A stretch of 64,000 nt of DNA from an uncultured Peptostreptococcus sp. GTDB lineage: Bacteria; Bacillota; Clostridia; Peptostreptococcales; Peptostreptococcaceae. Positions 24,832 to 33,614 of the stretch are shown here, one piece after another (positions within the stretch are counted from its first letter, which is position 1; each line of letters starts with the position of its first letter). A program made the translations under genes and the position numbers. The stretch spans positions 48,345-112,344 of the forward strand of contig CAAEUW010000045.1 in NCBI GenBank assembly GCA_900759325.1, given 5' to 3'. Below the pieces are notes generated by a model. The model was not told where the DNA came from. It did not search any database and saw only the letters and a list, made by a program, of their open reading frames with translations.

Positions 24832-24939
24832 TTACAGGCTTTTTTGTGACTTTTTCTTTAGCCTTCCTTCTATAGCCTCTTTTTTTTCATCTATATTGCC
24901 TTCTACAATATTATTGTCTTGAATTTGATTTTTTATCAT
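24832..24939 (-). CDS. Small ORF before parM, possibly its frameshifted N-terminus
   Basis: A 35-codon frame, starting MIKNQIQDNNIVEGNIDEKK, has AAGGAG 9 nt before its ATG and is the first frame after the likely promoter. At a run of eight A (24880-24887) one added base would join it in frame to 49 open codons running straight into ParM. It may be a leader peptide, a frameshift-inactivated extension or a slippage site. I cannot tell which from the sequence. Confidence 0.45.
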   Translation of the reverse strand: MIKNQIQDNNIVEGNIDEKKEAIEGRLKKKSQKSL

Positions 24940-24964
24940 AATTCTATAGCTCCTTTGCCTACTT

Positions 24965-24970
24965 ATTATA
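24965..24970 (-). promoter_or_regulatory. -10 element of the parMR operon
   Basis: TATAAT on the minus strand. The -35 area at about 24983-24993 is covered by the first AGTTCCTAAATAG repeat, which would allow ParR to repress transcription. No good -35 hexamer is visible. Confidence 0.55.
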
Positions 24971-24976
24971 ACACAT

Positions 24977-25122
24977 TAGTTCCTAAATAGCTACACTTTT
25001 ATTTAAATATATAAAAATAGTTCCTAAATAGACACTAAAAATTATATAAAAAGTATATTTTTAGGTACTAATAAGTAACTATTTTATTATAACAAAATAA
25101 AATAGTGTCTATATAGGAACTG
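24977..25122. repeat. parC-like repeat region (candidate centromere)
   Basis: TAGTTCCTAAATAG occurs at 24977-24990 and again at 25018-25031, 41 bp apart. A third, inverted copy lies at 25103-25122. Copies 2 and 3 match over about 20 nt (extending into GACACTA) as an inverted repeat around an AT-rich core. This iteron layout just upstream of parM-parR is what a parC centromere looks like. Confidence 0.68.
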
Positions 25123-25139
25123 AATAGGTAATCAAAGAG

Positions 25140-25407
25140 GTTTTTATGGATTTATTTTTATAGATTTGTAAAATCAGTTTTTATGGATTCATAATTGAAA
25201 CAATAATTGGTAAAATTCGGCATATTTTTATAAATTTGACCAAATAGGATTCTAGTTGAAAATATCTAGACATAAACGGATAAGAATATATATAGAATGT
25301 GAAAGAGTATTTAATATATATAATACATACAGTATTTTAAAGGTATAATTATAGGGAAAGTAGAAATATATAGGTAAGGTATTCTATGTATATGAAATAG
25401 GATTCTA
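25140..25407. repeat. Further short direct repeats in the AT-rich intergenic region
   Basis: GTTTTTATGGATT is repeated exactly at 25140-25152 and 25177-25189. AAATAGGATTCTA is repeated exactly at 25242-25254 and 25395-25407. A 13-bp palindrome TGGTTAGTAACCA lies at 25420-25432, just past this span. The region has no convincing gene; it may be part of the partition locus or the promoter region of the next gene. Confidence 0.45.
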
Positions 25408-25495
25408 TCAAGAAAAAGCTGGTTAGTAACCAAGGGTATGAATAAACTTAGACCTAGTTATAAATATGTACGAGAAATTAGTGGAGGCGTCAAGT

Positions 25496-26635
25496 ATGAA
25501 CAATATAATGGACTATTTAGACTGGAGAGGGGATATAGGCTTTGATCAAGATGGACTCAATGAAGTGGATAATCTGATCTTCTCCATGGTGGCATATTTA
25601 AATTTTGATATGATAAAAGGGGCTCAGACTATAGAGGAAGCCTCTAAGGCCTATAAAGATTCTAAAAAAAGAGGGACAAGTAAGGAATCAAGAGATTTTA
25701 TAAAGAAAATAGAAAGGCTTTTGGATAAGCTTGCCAAGACTCAAAGATACAGAGGGGTAACAATATCGGATTATATGTACAAGTATGATCACGATAATGA
25801 GAGTCAGTTTTGTGCGATGACCTTTAGCTTAGGGGATTGGATATATGTAGCCTATAGGGGGACAGATGAAAGCTTGGTTGGATTTAAAGAGGATTTCAAT
25901 ATGTGCTTTTCAGCCCCTGTAATGGCCCAAAAGGATGCAGTGGCCTATCTTAGGCAGGTTCTTAATAAGTATAGGGACCAAGAGGTTTACACTGGTGGTC
26001 ACTCCAAGGGAGGTAACCTAGCAGTGTATTCCCATGTCGGCATAGATGGGGAATATAGGAAGAGGATAGTCAAGATATTTAATAATGATGGGCCAGGATT
26101 TACAGAAGAAATATTAAAGACCCCTGCCTACAGGGAGACGACCAAAAAGGTTATAAAACTCCTACCACATGGGTCGGTAGTTGGAATCCTTATGGATGAT
26201 GAGGAAGAGTACTCTATAGTAAAGGCCAAGGGTGATAATGGTATAGTCCAGCACGATGGATTTAACTGGGATATTAAGGGAACTAAATTTGTTAAAAAAG
26301 ATAAGTTCACAGACCAGTCAATCCGTATTAATCAAACCCTAAAGCTATGGCTTGCCAGTCTTGACAGGGAAGAAAGAAATAAGTTTATAGATGAATTTTA
26401 TGGCCTAATAGTTAAGTCTACTGATGCCAGCATTCTGGGTGATATATCAGGCAAGGAAATCCAGTCTGCCCTGGCTATAGTCAAGAATATAAATAGCATG
26501 GATGAAGAAAGCAAGAAGATATTGGTTTCTGCCATAAAGAAGCTTTTAAAGAGTACTTCAGAGGCAAGGGGCAAACTATCCATGAAAAAAAAGCTCCAAA
26601 AAAAGGCCAGGGAAATCATGAAAATAAATAAGTAA
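25496..26635 (+). CDS. DUF2974 (Mbeg1-like) alpha/beta-hydrolase family protein
   Basis: 379 aa from the ATG at 25496, which has TGGAGG 8 nt upstream; an ATG at 25466 has no ribosome binding site. The lipase-type nucleophile elbow VYTGGHSKGGNLAVYSHVG is clear, preceded by WIYVAYRGTDESLVGFKEDF, the usual class-3 lipase-like oxyanion region. This matches DUF2974/Mbeg1 proteins common in Clostridia, whose substrate is not known. No signal peptide is visible, so it is probably cytoplasmic. The C-terminus is lysine-rich. Confidence 0.83.
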   Translation: MNNIMDYLDWRGDIGFDQDGLNEVDNLIFSMVAYLNFDMIKGAQTIEEASKAYKDSKKRGTSKESRDFIKKIERLLDKLAKTQRYRGVTISDYMYKYDHDNESQFCAMTFSLGDWIYVAYRGTDESLVGFKEDFNMCFSAPVMAQKDAVAYLRQVLNKYRDQEVYTGGHSKGGNLAVYSHVGIDGEYRKRIVKIFNNDGPGFTEEILKTPAYRETTKKVIKLLPHGSVVGILMDDEEEYSIVKAKGDNGIVQHDGFNWDIKGTKFVKKDKFTDQSIRINQTLKLWLASLDREERNKFIDEFYGLIVKSTDASILGDISGKEIQSALAIVKNINSMDEESKKILVSAIKKLLKSTSEARGKLSMKKKLQKKAREIMKINK

Positions 26636-26763
26636 GAAGAGGCTATAGAAGTCATTTATAGCCAAAAAAATCTTGTAATGGACCTCTATTTATGGTAAGA
26701 TAATCAATGAAGGTGCTGGAAAGGTCGTACAGAGATGCGACTGCACTAAAAAATAGATTAAGT

Positions 26764-26902
26764 CTTTTAAGCTGGTCCAGAGAGACTGGTAAGGATAGGG
26801 CCCGAGAGGCCTAAAATAGAGGATTGTACTAGACAATCATAGCTTATGGAGCGTATTTTATCCTTATACCCTTGTATCTCAACCGGGTGTAAGGATTTTT
26901 TT
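26764..26902 (+). promoter_or_regulatory. PyrR-dependent pyrimidine attenuator
   Basis: The PyrR-binding anti-antiterminator is recognised by GTCCAGAGAG in the loop of a stem (CTGGTCCAGAGAGACTGG-type, about 26764-26794). About 70 nt later a terminator follows: TCCTTATACCC at 26861-26871 pairs with GGGTGTAAGGA at 26885-26895, then seven T. In the known mechanism UMP-bound PyrR stabilises the first hairpin and termination results. No pyrR gene lies in the window. Confidence 0.88.
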
Positions 26903-26937
26903 GTACCTAAAAGCCTTAATCAGACAGGAGAGTATGT

Positions 26938-27660
26938 ATGATAAATGGAAAGAGTAGATTGATGGTGGCAATAGACACTGACAACTATGAGAAGGCAGTA
27001 GAATTAATTGATAGACTAGATGATAGTGTAGACATATTCAAGCTGGGGCTTGAAAACTACATAGCATCTAGGGGTAAGACTCTAGACTACCTAAAGTCTA
27101 AGGGTAAGAGGGTGTTTTTGGACTTGAAATTTCACGATATACCTAATACTATGATGTCAGCTGTAAAGGCCTGCATCAAGGATGGTGTATGGCTGATGAC
27201 AATTCATGTATCAGACTATGAAGGAATGAAGATGTGTGCAGACATAGCTAAGGAGGAAGCAGCTAGACTAGGTATAGAAAAACCCCTGATTGTAGGAGTA
27301 ACAGTACTTACATCTATGAGTGACGAAGATTTGGCAAGTGTGGGCTGTAGCCTATCTACTAGGGAGGCTGCTATAAAGAGGGCCAAGCTAGCCAAGGATG
27401 CAGGTCTAGACGGTGTTGTATGCTCAGCCCAGGAAGTAGCCGATATAGTTGAAGCCTGTGGTAATGATTTTGTGACAGTGTGTCCAGGAATAAGGCCAAA
27501 ATCTGCTGAACTTGGTGACCAGAAGAGGGTTGTAACACCTAGTCAGGCTATAAAGAATGGGGCCAAGCTCCTGGTGGTTGGAAGACCTATAACTAGGGCA
27601 GAAAATCCAGCTGAGGCTGCAGACCAGATAGTTGAAGAAATAGAAAAGGCATTAGTATAA
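26938..27660 (+). CDS. pyrF: Orotidine 5'-phosphate decarboxylase
   Basis: 240 aa; last step of de novo UMP synthesis (OMP to UMP). The catalytic Lys-Asp array is in FLDLKFHDIPNTM, and the phosphate-binding C-terminal loop is in VTVCPGIRPKS and VVGRPITRAENP. AGGAG lies 7 nt before the ATG. It is the first gene behind the PyrR attenuator and precedes carAB, so UMP controls both its own last step and carbamoyl phosphate supply. The 240-aa length and DLKFHDIPNT motif place it in the bacterial group related to B. subtilis PyrF. Confidence 0.96.
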   Translation: MINGKSRLMVAIDTDNYEKAVELIDRLDDSVDIFKLGLENYIASRGKTLDYLKSKGKRVFLDLKFHDIPNTMMSAVKACIKDGVWLMTIHVSDYEGMKMCADIAKEEAARLGIEKPLIVGVTVLTSMSDEDLASVGCSLSTREAAIKRAKLAKDAGLDGVVCSAQEVADIVEACGNDFVTVCPGIRPKSAELGDQKRVVTPSQAIKNGAKLLVVGRPITRAENPAEAADQIVEEIEKALV

Positions 27661-27729
27661 ATCTTGATTGGGTTACTCTGGCCACAGGGGCAAGAGGGCT
27701 ACCTAGTTTCATTAAAAGGAGAGCATCAG

Positions 27730-28779
27730 ATGAAGGGAAGATTAATTTTAGAAGACGGAACGATTTTTGAAGGCAAGGCCTTTGGTTATATTGAGGATAG
27801 CGTTGGAGAGGTAGTATTTAACACTTCTATGACAGGCTACCAGGAAATACTTACGGACCCATCTTACTATGGTCAGATAGTTACAATCACATACCCATTG
27901 GTGGGTAACTATGGTATAAATCTAGAAGACAAGGAGTCAGACGGGATAAAGGTAAGTGGATTTATAGTTAGAGAAAAGAGCGATATGCCATCAAATTTCA
28001 GGTGCGAGATGGATATAGATACATACCTAAAGCAGAGTAAGGTAATAGGCCTTGAAGGTATAGATACAAGAGCCCTTACAAAGATTCTAAGAAACAGAGG
28101 AACAATGAGGGGTATAATAACTACTGAACACACTAAGCTATCTGATGTAAAGTCAAAGATAGAGGCCTTTGACAACAGTCAGGCAGTAAGGATGGTAGGC
28201 AGGAAGGCAGTAGAGCATATAGCTGGACCTGGCAAGAGGGTGGCTATAATGGACTATGGAGTTAAGGAAAATATAATCAGAAACTTTGCAGGAAGGGGAT
28301 GCGACATTACAATATTCCCAGCAGAGACGGGCTATGAAGAGGTCTTGGCTATAGATCCAGACCTAGTATTTCTTTCTAATGGACCTGGAGATCCTGCAGA
28401 CCTGGAGGATATAGTTGAAAATGTTAGACAGATGATAGGCAAGAAGCCAATAGTTGGCATATGCCTAGGCCATCAGATACTAGCAATAGCCCTTGGTGGT
28501 AAGACAGGAAAGCTAAAGTTTGGTCACAGGGGAGGAAACCACCCAGTTAAGGACTTTGAAGAAAATAAGATATTTATCACATCTCAAAACCATGGCTACT
28601 ATGTAACTGAGGTTCCTCAGGACATGACAGTTACTCAGATAAACCTAAACGATAATACTGTTGAGGGCATGAGGCATAATACTCTTCCAATTTACAGTGT
28701 TCAGTACCATCCAGAGGCTTGTCCAGGACCACTTGATAGTGAGTATGTATTTGATAAATTTCTAGAGATAGCAGAGTAG
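27730..28779 (+). CDS. carA: Carbamoyl-phosphate synthase small subunit
   Basis: 349 aa; glutaminase that feeds ammonia to CarB. The N-terminal domain begins MKGRLILEDGTIFEGKAFGY. The class I glutamine amidotransferase nucleophile is the Cys in VGICLGHQILAIALGG; the catalytic His-Glu pair is in YSVQYHPEACPGP. The ATG at 27730 with AAAGGAG upstream is preferred over the ORF's earlier TTG/ATT-type starts, which would add an unrelated stretch. It lies 69 nt after pyrF and 13 nt before carB. Confidence 0.96.
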   Translation: MKGRLILEDGTIFEGKAFGYIEDSVGEVVFNTSMTGYQEILTDPSYYGQIVTITYPLVGNYGINLEDKESDGIKVSGFIVREKSDMPSNFRCEMDIDTYLKQSKVIGLEGIDTRALTKILRNRGTMRGIITTEHTKLSDVKSKIEAFDNSQAVRMVGRKAVEHIAGPGKRVAIMDYGVKENIIRNFAGRGCDITIFPAETGYEEVLAIDPDLVFLSNGPGDPADLEDIVENVRQMIGKKPIVGICLGHQILAIALGGKTGKLKFGHRGGNHPVKDFEENKIFITSQNHGYYVTEVPQDMTVTQINLNDNTVEGMRHNTLPIYSVQYHPEACPGPLDSEYVFDKFLEIAE

Positions 28780-28792
28780 GGAGGAGTTAAAG

Positions 28793-31700
28793 ATGCCTAA
28801 AATAGAGAGTATAAAGAAAACATTAGTATTGGGCTCAGGTCCAATTATCATTGGCCAGGCTGCAGAATTTGACTATTCTGGCACACAGGCTTGTCAGGCC
28901 CTAAAGGAAGAGGGGATAGAGGTAGTTTTAATAAACTCAAACCCAGCTACTATAATGACTGACCAGGAAATAGCTGACCACATATACATAGAGCCTTTGA
29001 CTCTAGACTTTATAGAAAAGATAATTGAAAAGGAAAGACCAGACAGCTTGTTGGCAGGTATGGGTGGACAAACGGGCTTAAACCTAGCAGTAGACCTATA
29101 TGAAGCAGGCATACTAGACAAGTACGGTGTAAAGATAATCGGTACATCTGTCGAATCTATCAAGAAGGGTGAAGACAGGGATACCTTTAGAGAAGTAATG
29201 AGAGAAATAGGACAGCCGGTAATAGAGAGTGATATAGTCACAACTCTAGAAGAGGGTCTAGCCTATGCAAGCAGGATAGGCTACCCAGTAGTCGTTAGGC
29301 CAGCCTATACGCTTGGTGGCACAGGCGGTGGTATAGCAGAGACGGAAGAAGAGTTAAGAGAAACCCTAACTCATGGTCTTGAGCTAAGTCCGGTAACACA
29401 GTGCTTGTTAGAGAAGTCTATCAAGGGCTGGAAGGAAATAGAATATGAAGTAATGAGGGACTCTAATGGTAACTGTATTACAGTTTGTAATATGGAAAAT
29501 ATAGACCCAGTAGGTGTACATACAGGAGACTCAATAGTTGTAGCACCTAGCCAGACTCTATCTAACCTAGAATACCAGATGCTGAGAACAGCATCACTAG
29601 ATATAATAGAGGCGATAGGGGTTGAAGGTGGCTGTAATGTACAGCTAGCCCTAAATCCTAAGAGCCTAGAGTATGCAATAATAGAAATAAACCCAAGAGT
29701 ATCGAGGTCATCAGCCCTAGCTTCTAAGGCTACAGGTTATCCAATAGCTAAGGTTGCAGCCAAGATAGCCCTAGGATATACTCTTGATGAAATAGAAAAT
29801 GCAGTAACTAAGAAGACAAATGCTTGCTTCGAGCCTACTTTAGACTATGTAGTAGTTAAGATACCTAAGTGGCCATTTGACAAGTTTAAGCATGCCAACA
29901 GAAAGCTTGGTACTAAGATGATGGCAACTGGTGAAATAATGAGTATAGGCTCTAACTTTGAATCAGCCTTCCTAAAGGGAATTAGGTCTCTTGAAACTGG
30001 TAAGTTTTCACTAGTTCACAAGGCATCTGAGGGCAAGACCCTAGCCCAGCTGAAGGAAAGTATAGTTGTACCGGATGATGAGAGAATCTTTGACCTTGCA
30101 GAGATGATTAGAAGGGGTTACAAGCTAGAGATGATATCTACAATTACAGGTGTAGATGAGTGGTTCCTAAACAAGTTTAAGTGGATAGTAGACCAGGAAG
30201 AAAAGCTAAGAGTCATGAAGATAGAAGACCTTAATAAGGAATACCTTCTAGAGCTAAAAAATAAGGGCTTCTCAGACAAGGGAATGGCAGACCTGATGAA
30301 GATAGATACAGAGGACCTAGTAGAGCTAAGAAAGTTGTATAAGATTAGGCCATCTTACAAGATGGTTGATACTTGTGCGGGTGAATTCGATGCTATCTCA
30401 CCTTACTACTACTCAACCTATGAAGAATATGATGAAGTAGAAATCAGCGACAAGAAAAAGGTCATCGTTCTAGGTTCAGGGCCTATCAGAATAGGCCAGG
30501 GTATAGAATTTGACTATTGTTCAGTTCATGCTGTAATAGCACTAAGAAAGCTGGGCATAGAGACTATAATCATTAACAACAACCCAGAAACAGTAAGTAC
30601 AGACTTTGATACATCTGACAAGCTATACTTTGAACCATTGACAGAAGAGGACGTATACCACATCATAGAAAAGGAAAAACCAGAGGGAGTAATCCTACAG
30701 TTTGGTGGCCAGACAGCTATAAAGCTAGCTAAATTCCTTAGCGAAAAGGGTGTAAAGATCCTGGGAACAGACTTCAAGGACATAGATGCAGCAGAAGATA
30801 GGGAAAAGTTTGAAGACCTGTTAGAAAGATTGAATATAAACAGACCTAAGGGTAAGGGTGTATGGTCAGTAGCTGAAGGTGTAGAGGTTGCTACACAGCT
30901 TGGTTATCCAGTCCTAGTTAGACCATCATATGTCCTAGGAGGCCAGGGTATGGAGATAACTTATGATGAAGTAAGGTTGACTCAGTACCTAGAAGACGCC
31001 TTTGATAGGGACCCTATCAACCCAGTTCTGATAGACAAGTACTTGACTGGTAGGGAGATAGAGGTTGATGCTATATGCGATGGCAAGGACATCCTTATAC
31101 CAGGTATTATGGAGCATTTGGAGAGGGCAGGAGTCCACTCTGGAGACTCTATAACAATGTACCCTAGCCAGGGTATATCAGACAAGATTAAGGACAAGAT
31201 ATACGAATATACAAAGATGATGGCCCTTAACCTAAATGTGGTAGGTATGGTAAACATCCAGTTTATAGAATACAAGGATGAACTTTATATCATAGAGGTA
31301 AACCCAAGAGCCAGCCGTACAGTACCATATATATCAAAGGTAAGTGGTGTACCAATAATAGACCTGGCTACTAAGTGTATGATAGGCTATGAATTAAAAG
31401 ACCTAGGCTTTGGTACAGGAGTCTACAAGACACCTTCACACGTATGCGTAAAGGTACCTGTATTCTCTATGTCAAAGCTATCTAAGGTAGAGGTCAGCCT
31501 AGGACCAGAAATGAAGTCTACAGGTGAAGTATTGGGTGTAGGAGAAAGTCTTGAAGAGGCCCTATACAAAGGCTTCTTGGCATCAGGCCAGAGGGTATCT
31601 GAAGAAAAGAAGAAGGTCCTAGCCACTGTTAACAACAACGACAAGGCAGAGTTCATAGAATTGGCTAAGGACATGCAGGATATAGGCTATACATTTGTAG

Positions 31701-32008
31701 CCACTCAGGGAACTGCCAAGGCCCTAAATGAAGCTGGTGTTAAGTGTGAGGTAGTAAATAGGGTAGAGGAGCCTAGACCAAACATACTTGATGTAATCAG
31801 AAACAAGGAAGTAGACATGGTTATCAACACGCCAACAAAGGGTAACGACTCTACTAGAGACGGTTTCAAGATGAGGAGAACTGCCATAGAGTTCCAGACA
31901 GAGATAATGACTTCTCTAGATACATTAAAGGCTATGGTAGCAGTAAATAGAAGGCATGTAGACTCACAGGATAAGAGGGTTTACAGCCTAAGAGAAATCA
32001 ATAAGTAA
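28793..32008 (+). CDS. carB: Carbamoyl-phosphate synthase large subunit
   Basis: 1,071 aa, full length. It makes carbamoyl phosphate from bicarbonate, ammonia and two ATP. Both duplicated ATP-grasp halves are seen: KKTLVLGSGPIIIGQAAEFDYSGTQACQAL near residue 9 and KKVIVLGSGPIRIGQGIEFDYCSVHA near residue 555. Metal-binding IEINPRVSRSSALASKATGYPIAKVAAK appears in the first half and IEVNPRASRTVPYISK in the second. The C-terminal MGS-like domain (ATQGTAKALNEAGV, then INTPTKG) binds allosteric UMP/ornithine in relatives. GGGAGGAG precedes the ATG. Confidence 0.97.
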   Translation: MPKIESIKKTLVLGSGPIIIGQAAEFDYSGTQACQALKEEGIEVVLINSNPATIMTDQEIADHIYIEPLTLDFIEKIIEKERPDSLLAGMGGQTGLNLAVDLYEAGILDKYGVKIIGTSVESIKKGEDRDTFREVMREIGQPVIESDIVTTLEEGLAYASRIGYPVVVRPAYTLGGTGGGIAETEEELRETLTHGLELSPVTQCLLEKSIKGWKEIEYEVMRDSNGNCITVCNMENIDPVGVHTGDSIVVAPSQTLSNLEYQMLRTASLDIIEAIGVEGGCNVQLALNPKSLEYAIIEINPRVSRSSALASKATGYPIAKVAAKIALGYTLDEIENAVTKKTNACFEPTLDYVVVKIPKWPFDKFKHANRKLGTKMMATGEIMSIGSNFESAFLKGIRSLETGKFSLVHKASEGKTLAQLKESIVVPDDERIFDLAEMIRRGYKLEMISTITGVDEWFLNKFKWIVDQEEKLRVMKIEDLNKEYLLELKNKGFSDKGMADLMKIDTEDLVELRKLYKIRPSYKMVDTCAGEFDAISPYYYSTYEEYDEVEISDKKKVIVLGSGPIRIGQGIEFDYCSVHAVIALRKLGIETIIINNNPETVSTDFDTSDKLYFEPLTEEDVYHIIEKEKPEGVILQFGGQTAIKLAKFLSEKGVKILGTDFKDIDAAEDREKFEDLLERLNINRPKGKGVWSVAEGVEVATQLGYPVLVRPSYVLGGQGMEITYDEVRLTQYLEDAFDRDPINPVLIDKYLTGREIEVDAICDGKDILIPGIMEHLERAGVHSGDSITMYPSQGISDKIKDKIYEYTKMMALNLNVVGMVNIQFIEYKDELYIIEVNPRASRTVPYISKVSGVPIIDLATKCMIGYELKDLGFGTGVYKTPSHVCVKVPVFSMSKLSKVEVSLGPEMKSTGEVLGVGESLEEALYKGFLASGQRVSEEKKKVLATVNNNDKAEFIELAKDMQDIGYTFVATQGTAKALNEAGVKCEVVNRVEEPRPNILDVIRNKEVDMVINTPTKGNDSTRDGFKMRRTAIEFQTEIMTSLDTLKAMVAVNRRHVDSQDKRVYSLREINK

Positions 32009-32060
32009 GACCCTTACTGCCCTCATTGCGGTCAAAGAATATAGTTTTTTGAATTTTGGA

Positions 32061-32094
32061 GGCCATAAAGCTAACTAGCTTTATGGTCTTTTTT
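32061..32094 (+). terminator. Terminator after carB
   Basis: GGCCATAAAGCT at 32061-32072 pairs with AGCTTTATGGTC at 32077-32088, followed by six T residues. Confidence 0.92.
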
Positions 32095-32236
32095 AATAGG
32101 ATTCTTATATTCTTGCTAGGAGAGATTTATAAAAAGGTACTTGAAATTAGCTATCAATTCATATATCATATAGTTATAGATTTAAATATTTAAATTCGTA
32201 TAGAGATATATTTTCTATCTTGGGAGGTGGATGTAA

Positions 32237-32893
32237 ATGGGATTAAGAAATAAGGCAATATTCCCTCTTCTAGTTGTACTAATAACTATATCATCTTCTT
32301 TTTGCGCTTATAGTAATACTCATATAAGCCAAGAGGACGAAAGAAAGATAAGGGAAACTAGTGAAAGTTTTATAAAGACTGATTTTTCTAGCCTGAGAGG
32401 TAGCAACGATTTTTCAACCCTTGGAAATGATAAATTCAAGGAATACTTGAGAGCCAGAAATGATATCAAGAGGGCCTATGCCGAGCTTATAAGGTCAGAC
32501 TCTCAAACCGAGAAGCTAAACTATAAGTTTAAATTTATAGAGATTTCTAGGGTAGGAAAGTATGTCAAGGTAGATCTAGATACAAGTGAAATAGGATTAG
32601 ACCCTATGGAGGTTTCATATGCTGGTAAGAAGGTGAGTACTAAGAGCGGTAGGACTAATCATTCTATCATTTATCTTGCAAAGATAGGAGACCAGTACAA
32701 GGTTATGTCTGCTAGGATGGATACGGAAGCCGACCTTATTGATGATGAATTTAATGCCAATAAAGAATTAGGTTTTGAGAATGGCTTTGCCGATAATGAT
32801 AGCTTGACTAGTAAAAATCTAAAGAAGATGTTGAAGGCTATGGAAGAGCGTAAAGGAAGGCTCTTGGACTATTATAAGAAAAGGGGAATATAA
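32237..32893 (+). CDS. Secreted protein of unknown function
   Basis: 218 aa with a hydrophobic N-terminus (KAIFPLLVVLITISSSFCAYS) typical of a signal peptide. The Cys at about residue 23 is not in a good lipobox, because Phe precedes it, so a lipoprotein is unlikely. The mature part is charged, with a helical N-half and a central beta-rich segment (YVKVDLDTSEIGLDPMEVSYAGKKVST). GGGAGGTGG precedes the ATG. I do not recognise the family. It is monocistronic between two terminators. Confidence 0.72.
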   Translation: MGLRNKAIFPLLVVLITISSSFCAYSNTHISQEDERKIRETSESFIKTDFSSLRGSNDFSTLGNDKFKEYLRARNDIKRAYAELIRSDSQTEKLNYKFKFIEISRVGKYVKVDLDTSEIGLDPMEVSYAGKKVSTKSGRTNHSIIYLAKIGDQYKVMSARMDTEADLIDDEFNANKELGFENGFADNDSLTSKNLKKMLKAMEERKGRLLDYYKKRGI

Positions 32894-32897
32894 ATTA

Positions 32898-32943
32898 AAA
32901 AGGCGCAACACTCATTTTCTTGCGAGGAGTGTACGCCTTTTTT
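32898..32943. terminator. Bidirectional terminator
   Basis: AAAAAGGCG-ACACTC pairs with GAGTGT-CGCCTTTTTT. The A-run and T-run on the two sides let it serve the secreted-protein gene (plus) and the cysK-cysE operon (minus). Confidence 0.88.
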
Positions 32944-32971
32944 GTATCAAATTATTAACTATAAATGTATA

Positions 32972-33568
32972 CTAAATGAAGTACATAGAACCTTCAGCAG
33001 CCAACCTTTCGTTTAGGTTGATCACCTTTGAACTAGTATTCTTTATCTTTACAATCTTGCCGGGGATACCTACGACTGTTGCCCCATTTGGCACATCGTG
33101 TAGGACTACGCTGTTGGCACCGACCTTGACCTCGTCTCCAAGAGTCACAGGACCTAATACCTTGGCTCCTGAGCCTATTATAACGTCATTACCAACTGTT
33201 GGGTGCCTCTTGCCTGTGTGGTTACCTGTACCGCCTAGAGTGACTCCCTGATAGATGGTAACCCTATTGCCGACCTCTGCAGTTTCTCCGATTACAACAC
33301 CCATACCATGGTCTATCATGATACTATGGCCTATAGTGGCTCCTGGGTGGATTTCTATACCAGTTAGGAACCTAAATATCTGGGATACCAGCCTTGCCAG
33401 GAATTTTAAGCCCATATTGCTAAGTGCATGGGATATGCTGTGGCCTATTAGGGCATGGACAGATGGATATATAATAAATACCATCAGTCTATTCAAAAAT
33501 TTTATCTTACCCCTGCTGGATGCAGGGTCATTAGCTATAATATAATCAATGTTCTTTATAAATTTCAT
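32972..33568 (-). CDS. cysE: Serine O-acetyltransferase
   Basis: 198 aa; acetylates L-serine with acetyl-CoA to give O-acetylserine, the substrate of cysteine synthase. The left-handed beta-helix of hexapeptide repeats is obvious: GIEIHPGATIGHSIMIDHGMGVVIGETAEVGNRVTIYQGVTLGG. The catalytic Asp-His pair lies in IDHGMG and the CoA-binding turn in GTGNHTGKRHPTVG. This is the shorter (EpsC/CysE-like) form without the long enterobacterial N-terminus. It is 46 nt behind cysK on the same strand and shares its control. Confidence 0.95.
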   Translation of the reverse strand: MKFIKNIDYIIANDPASSRGKIKFLNRLMVFIIYPSVHALIGHSISHALSNMGLKFLARLVSQIFRFLTGIEIHPGATIGHSIMIDHGMGVVIGETAEVGNRVTIYQGVTLGGTGNHTGKRHPTVGNDVIIGSGAKVLGPVTLGDEVKVGANSVVLHDVPNGATVVGIPGKIVKIKNTSSKVINLNERLAAEGSMYFI

Positions 33569-33614
33569 CTACATCACCATCTCAATCTCAAACATAATAG
33601 TTGGCAACTTTTGA

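Noticed and set aside
24977..25122. CRISPR array
   Set aside because: The repeats are only 14-20 nt, number three with one inverted, have unequal spacing, and no cas gene is near; a parC-like site fits better.
26641..26670. GGCTATA/TATAGCC hairpin as a terminator after the DUF2974 gene
   Set aside because: It is followed by a run of A, not T, on the plus strand, and no minus-strand gene ends there.
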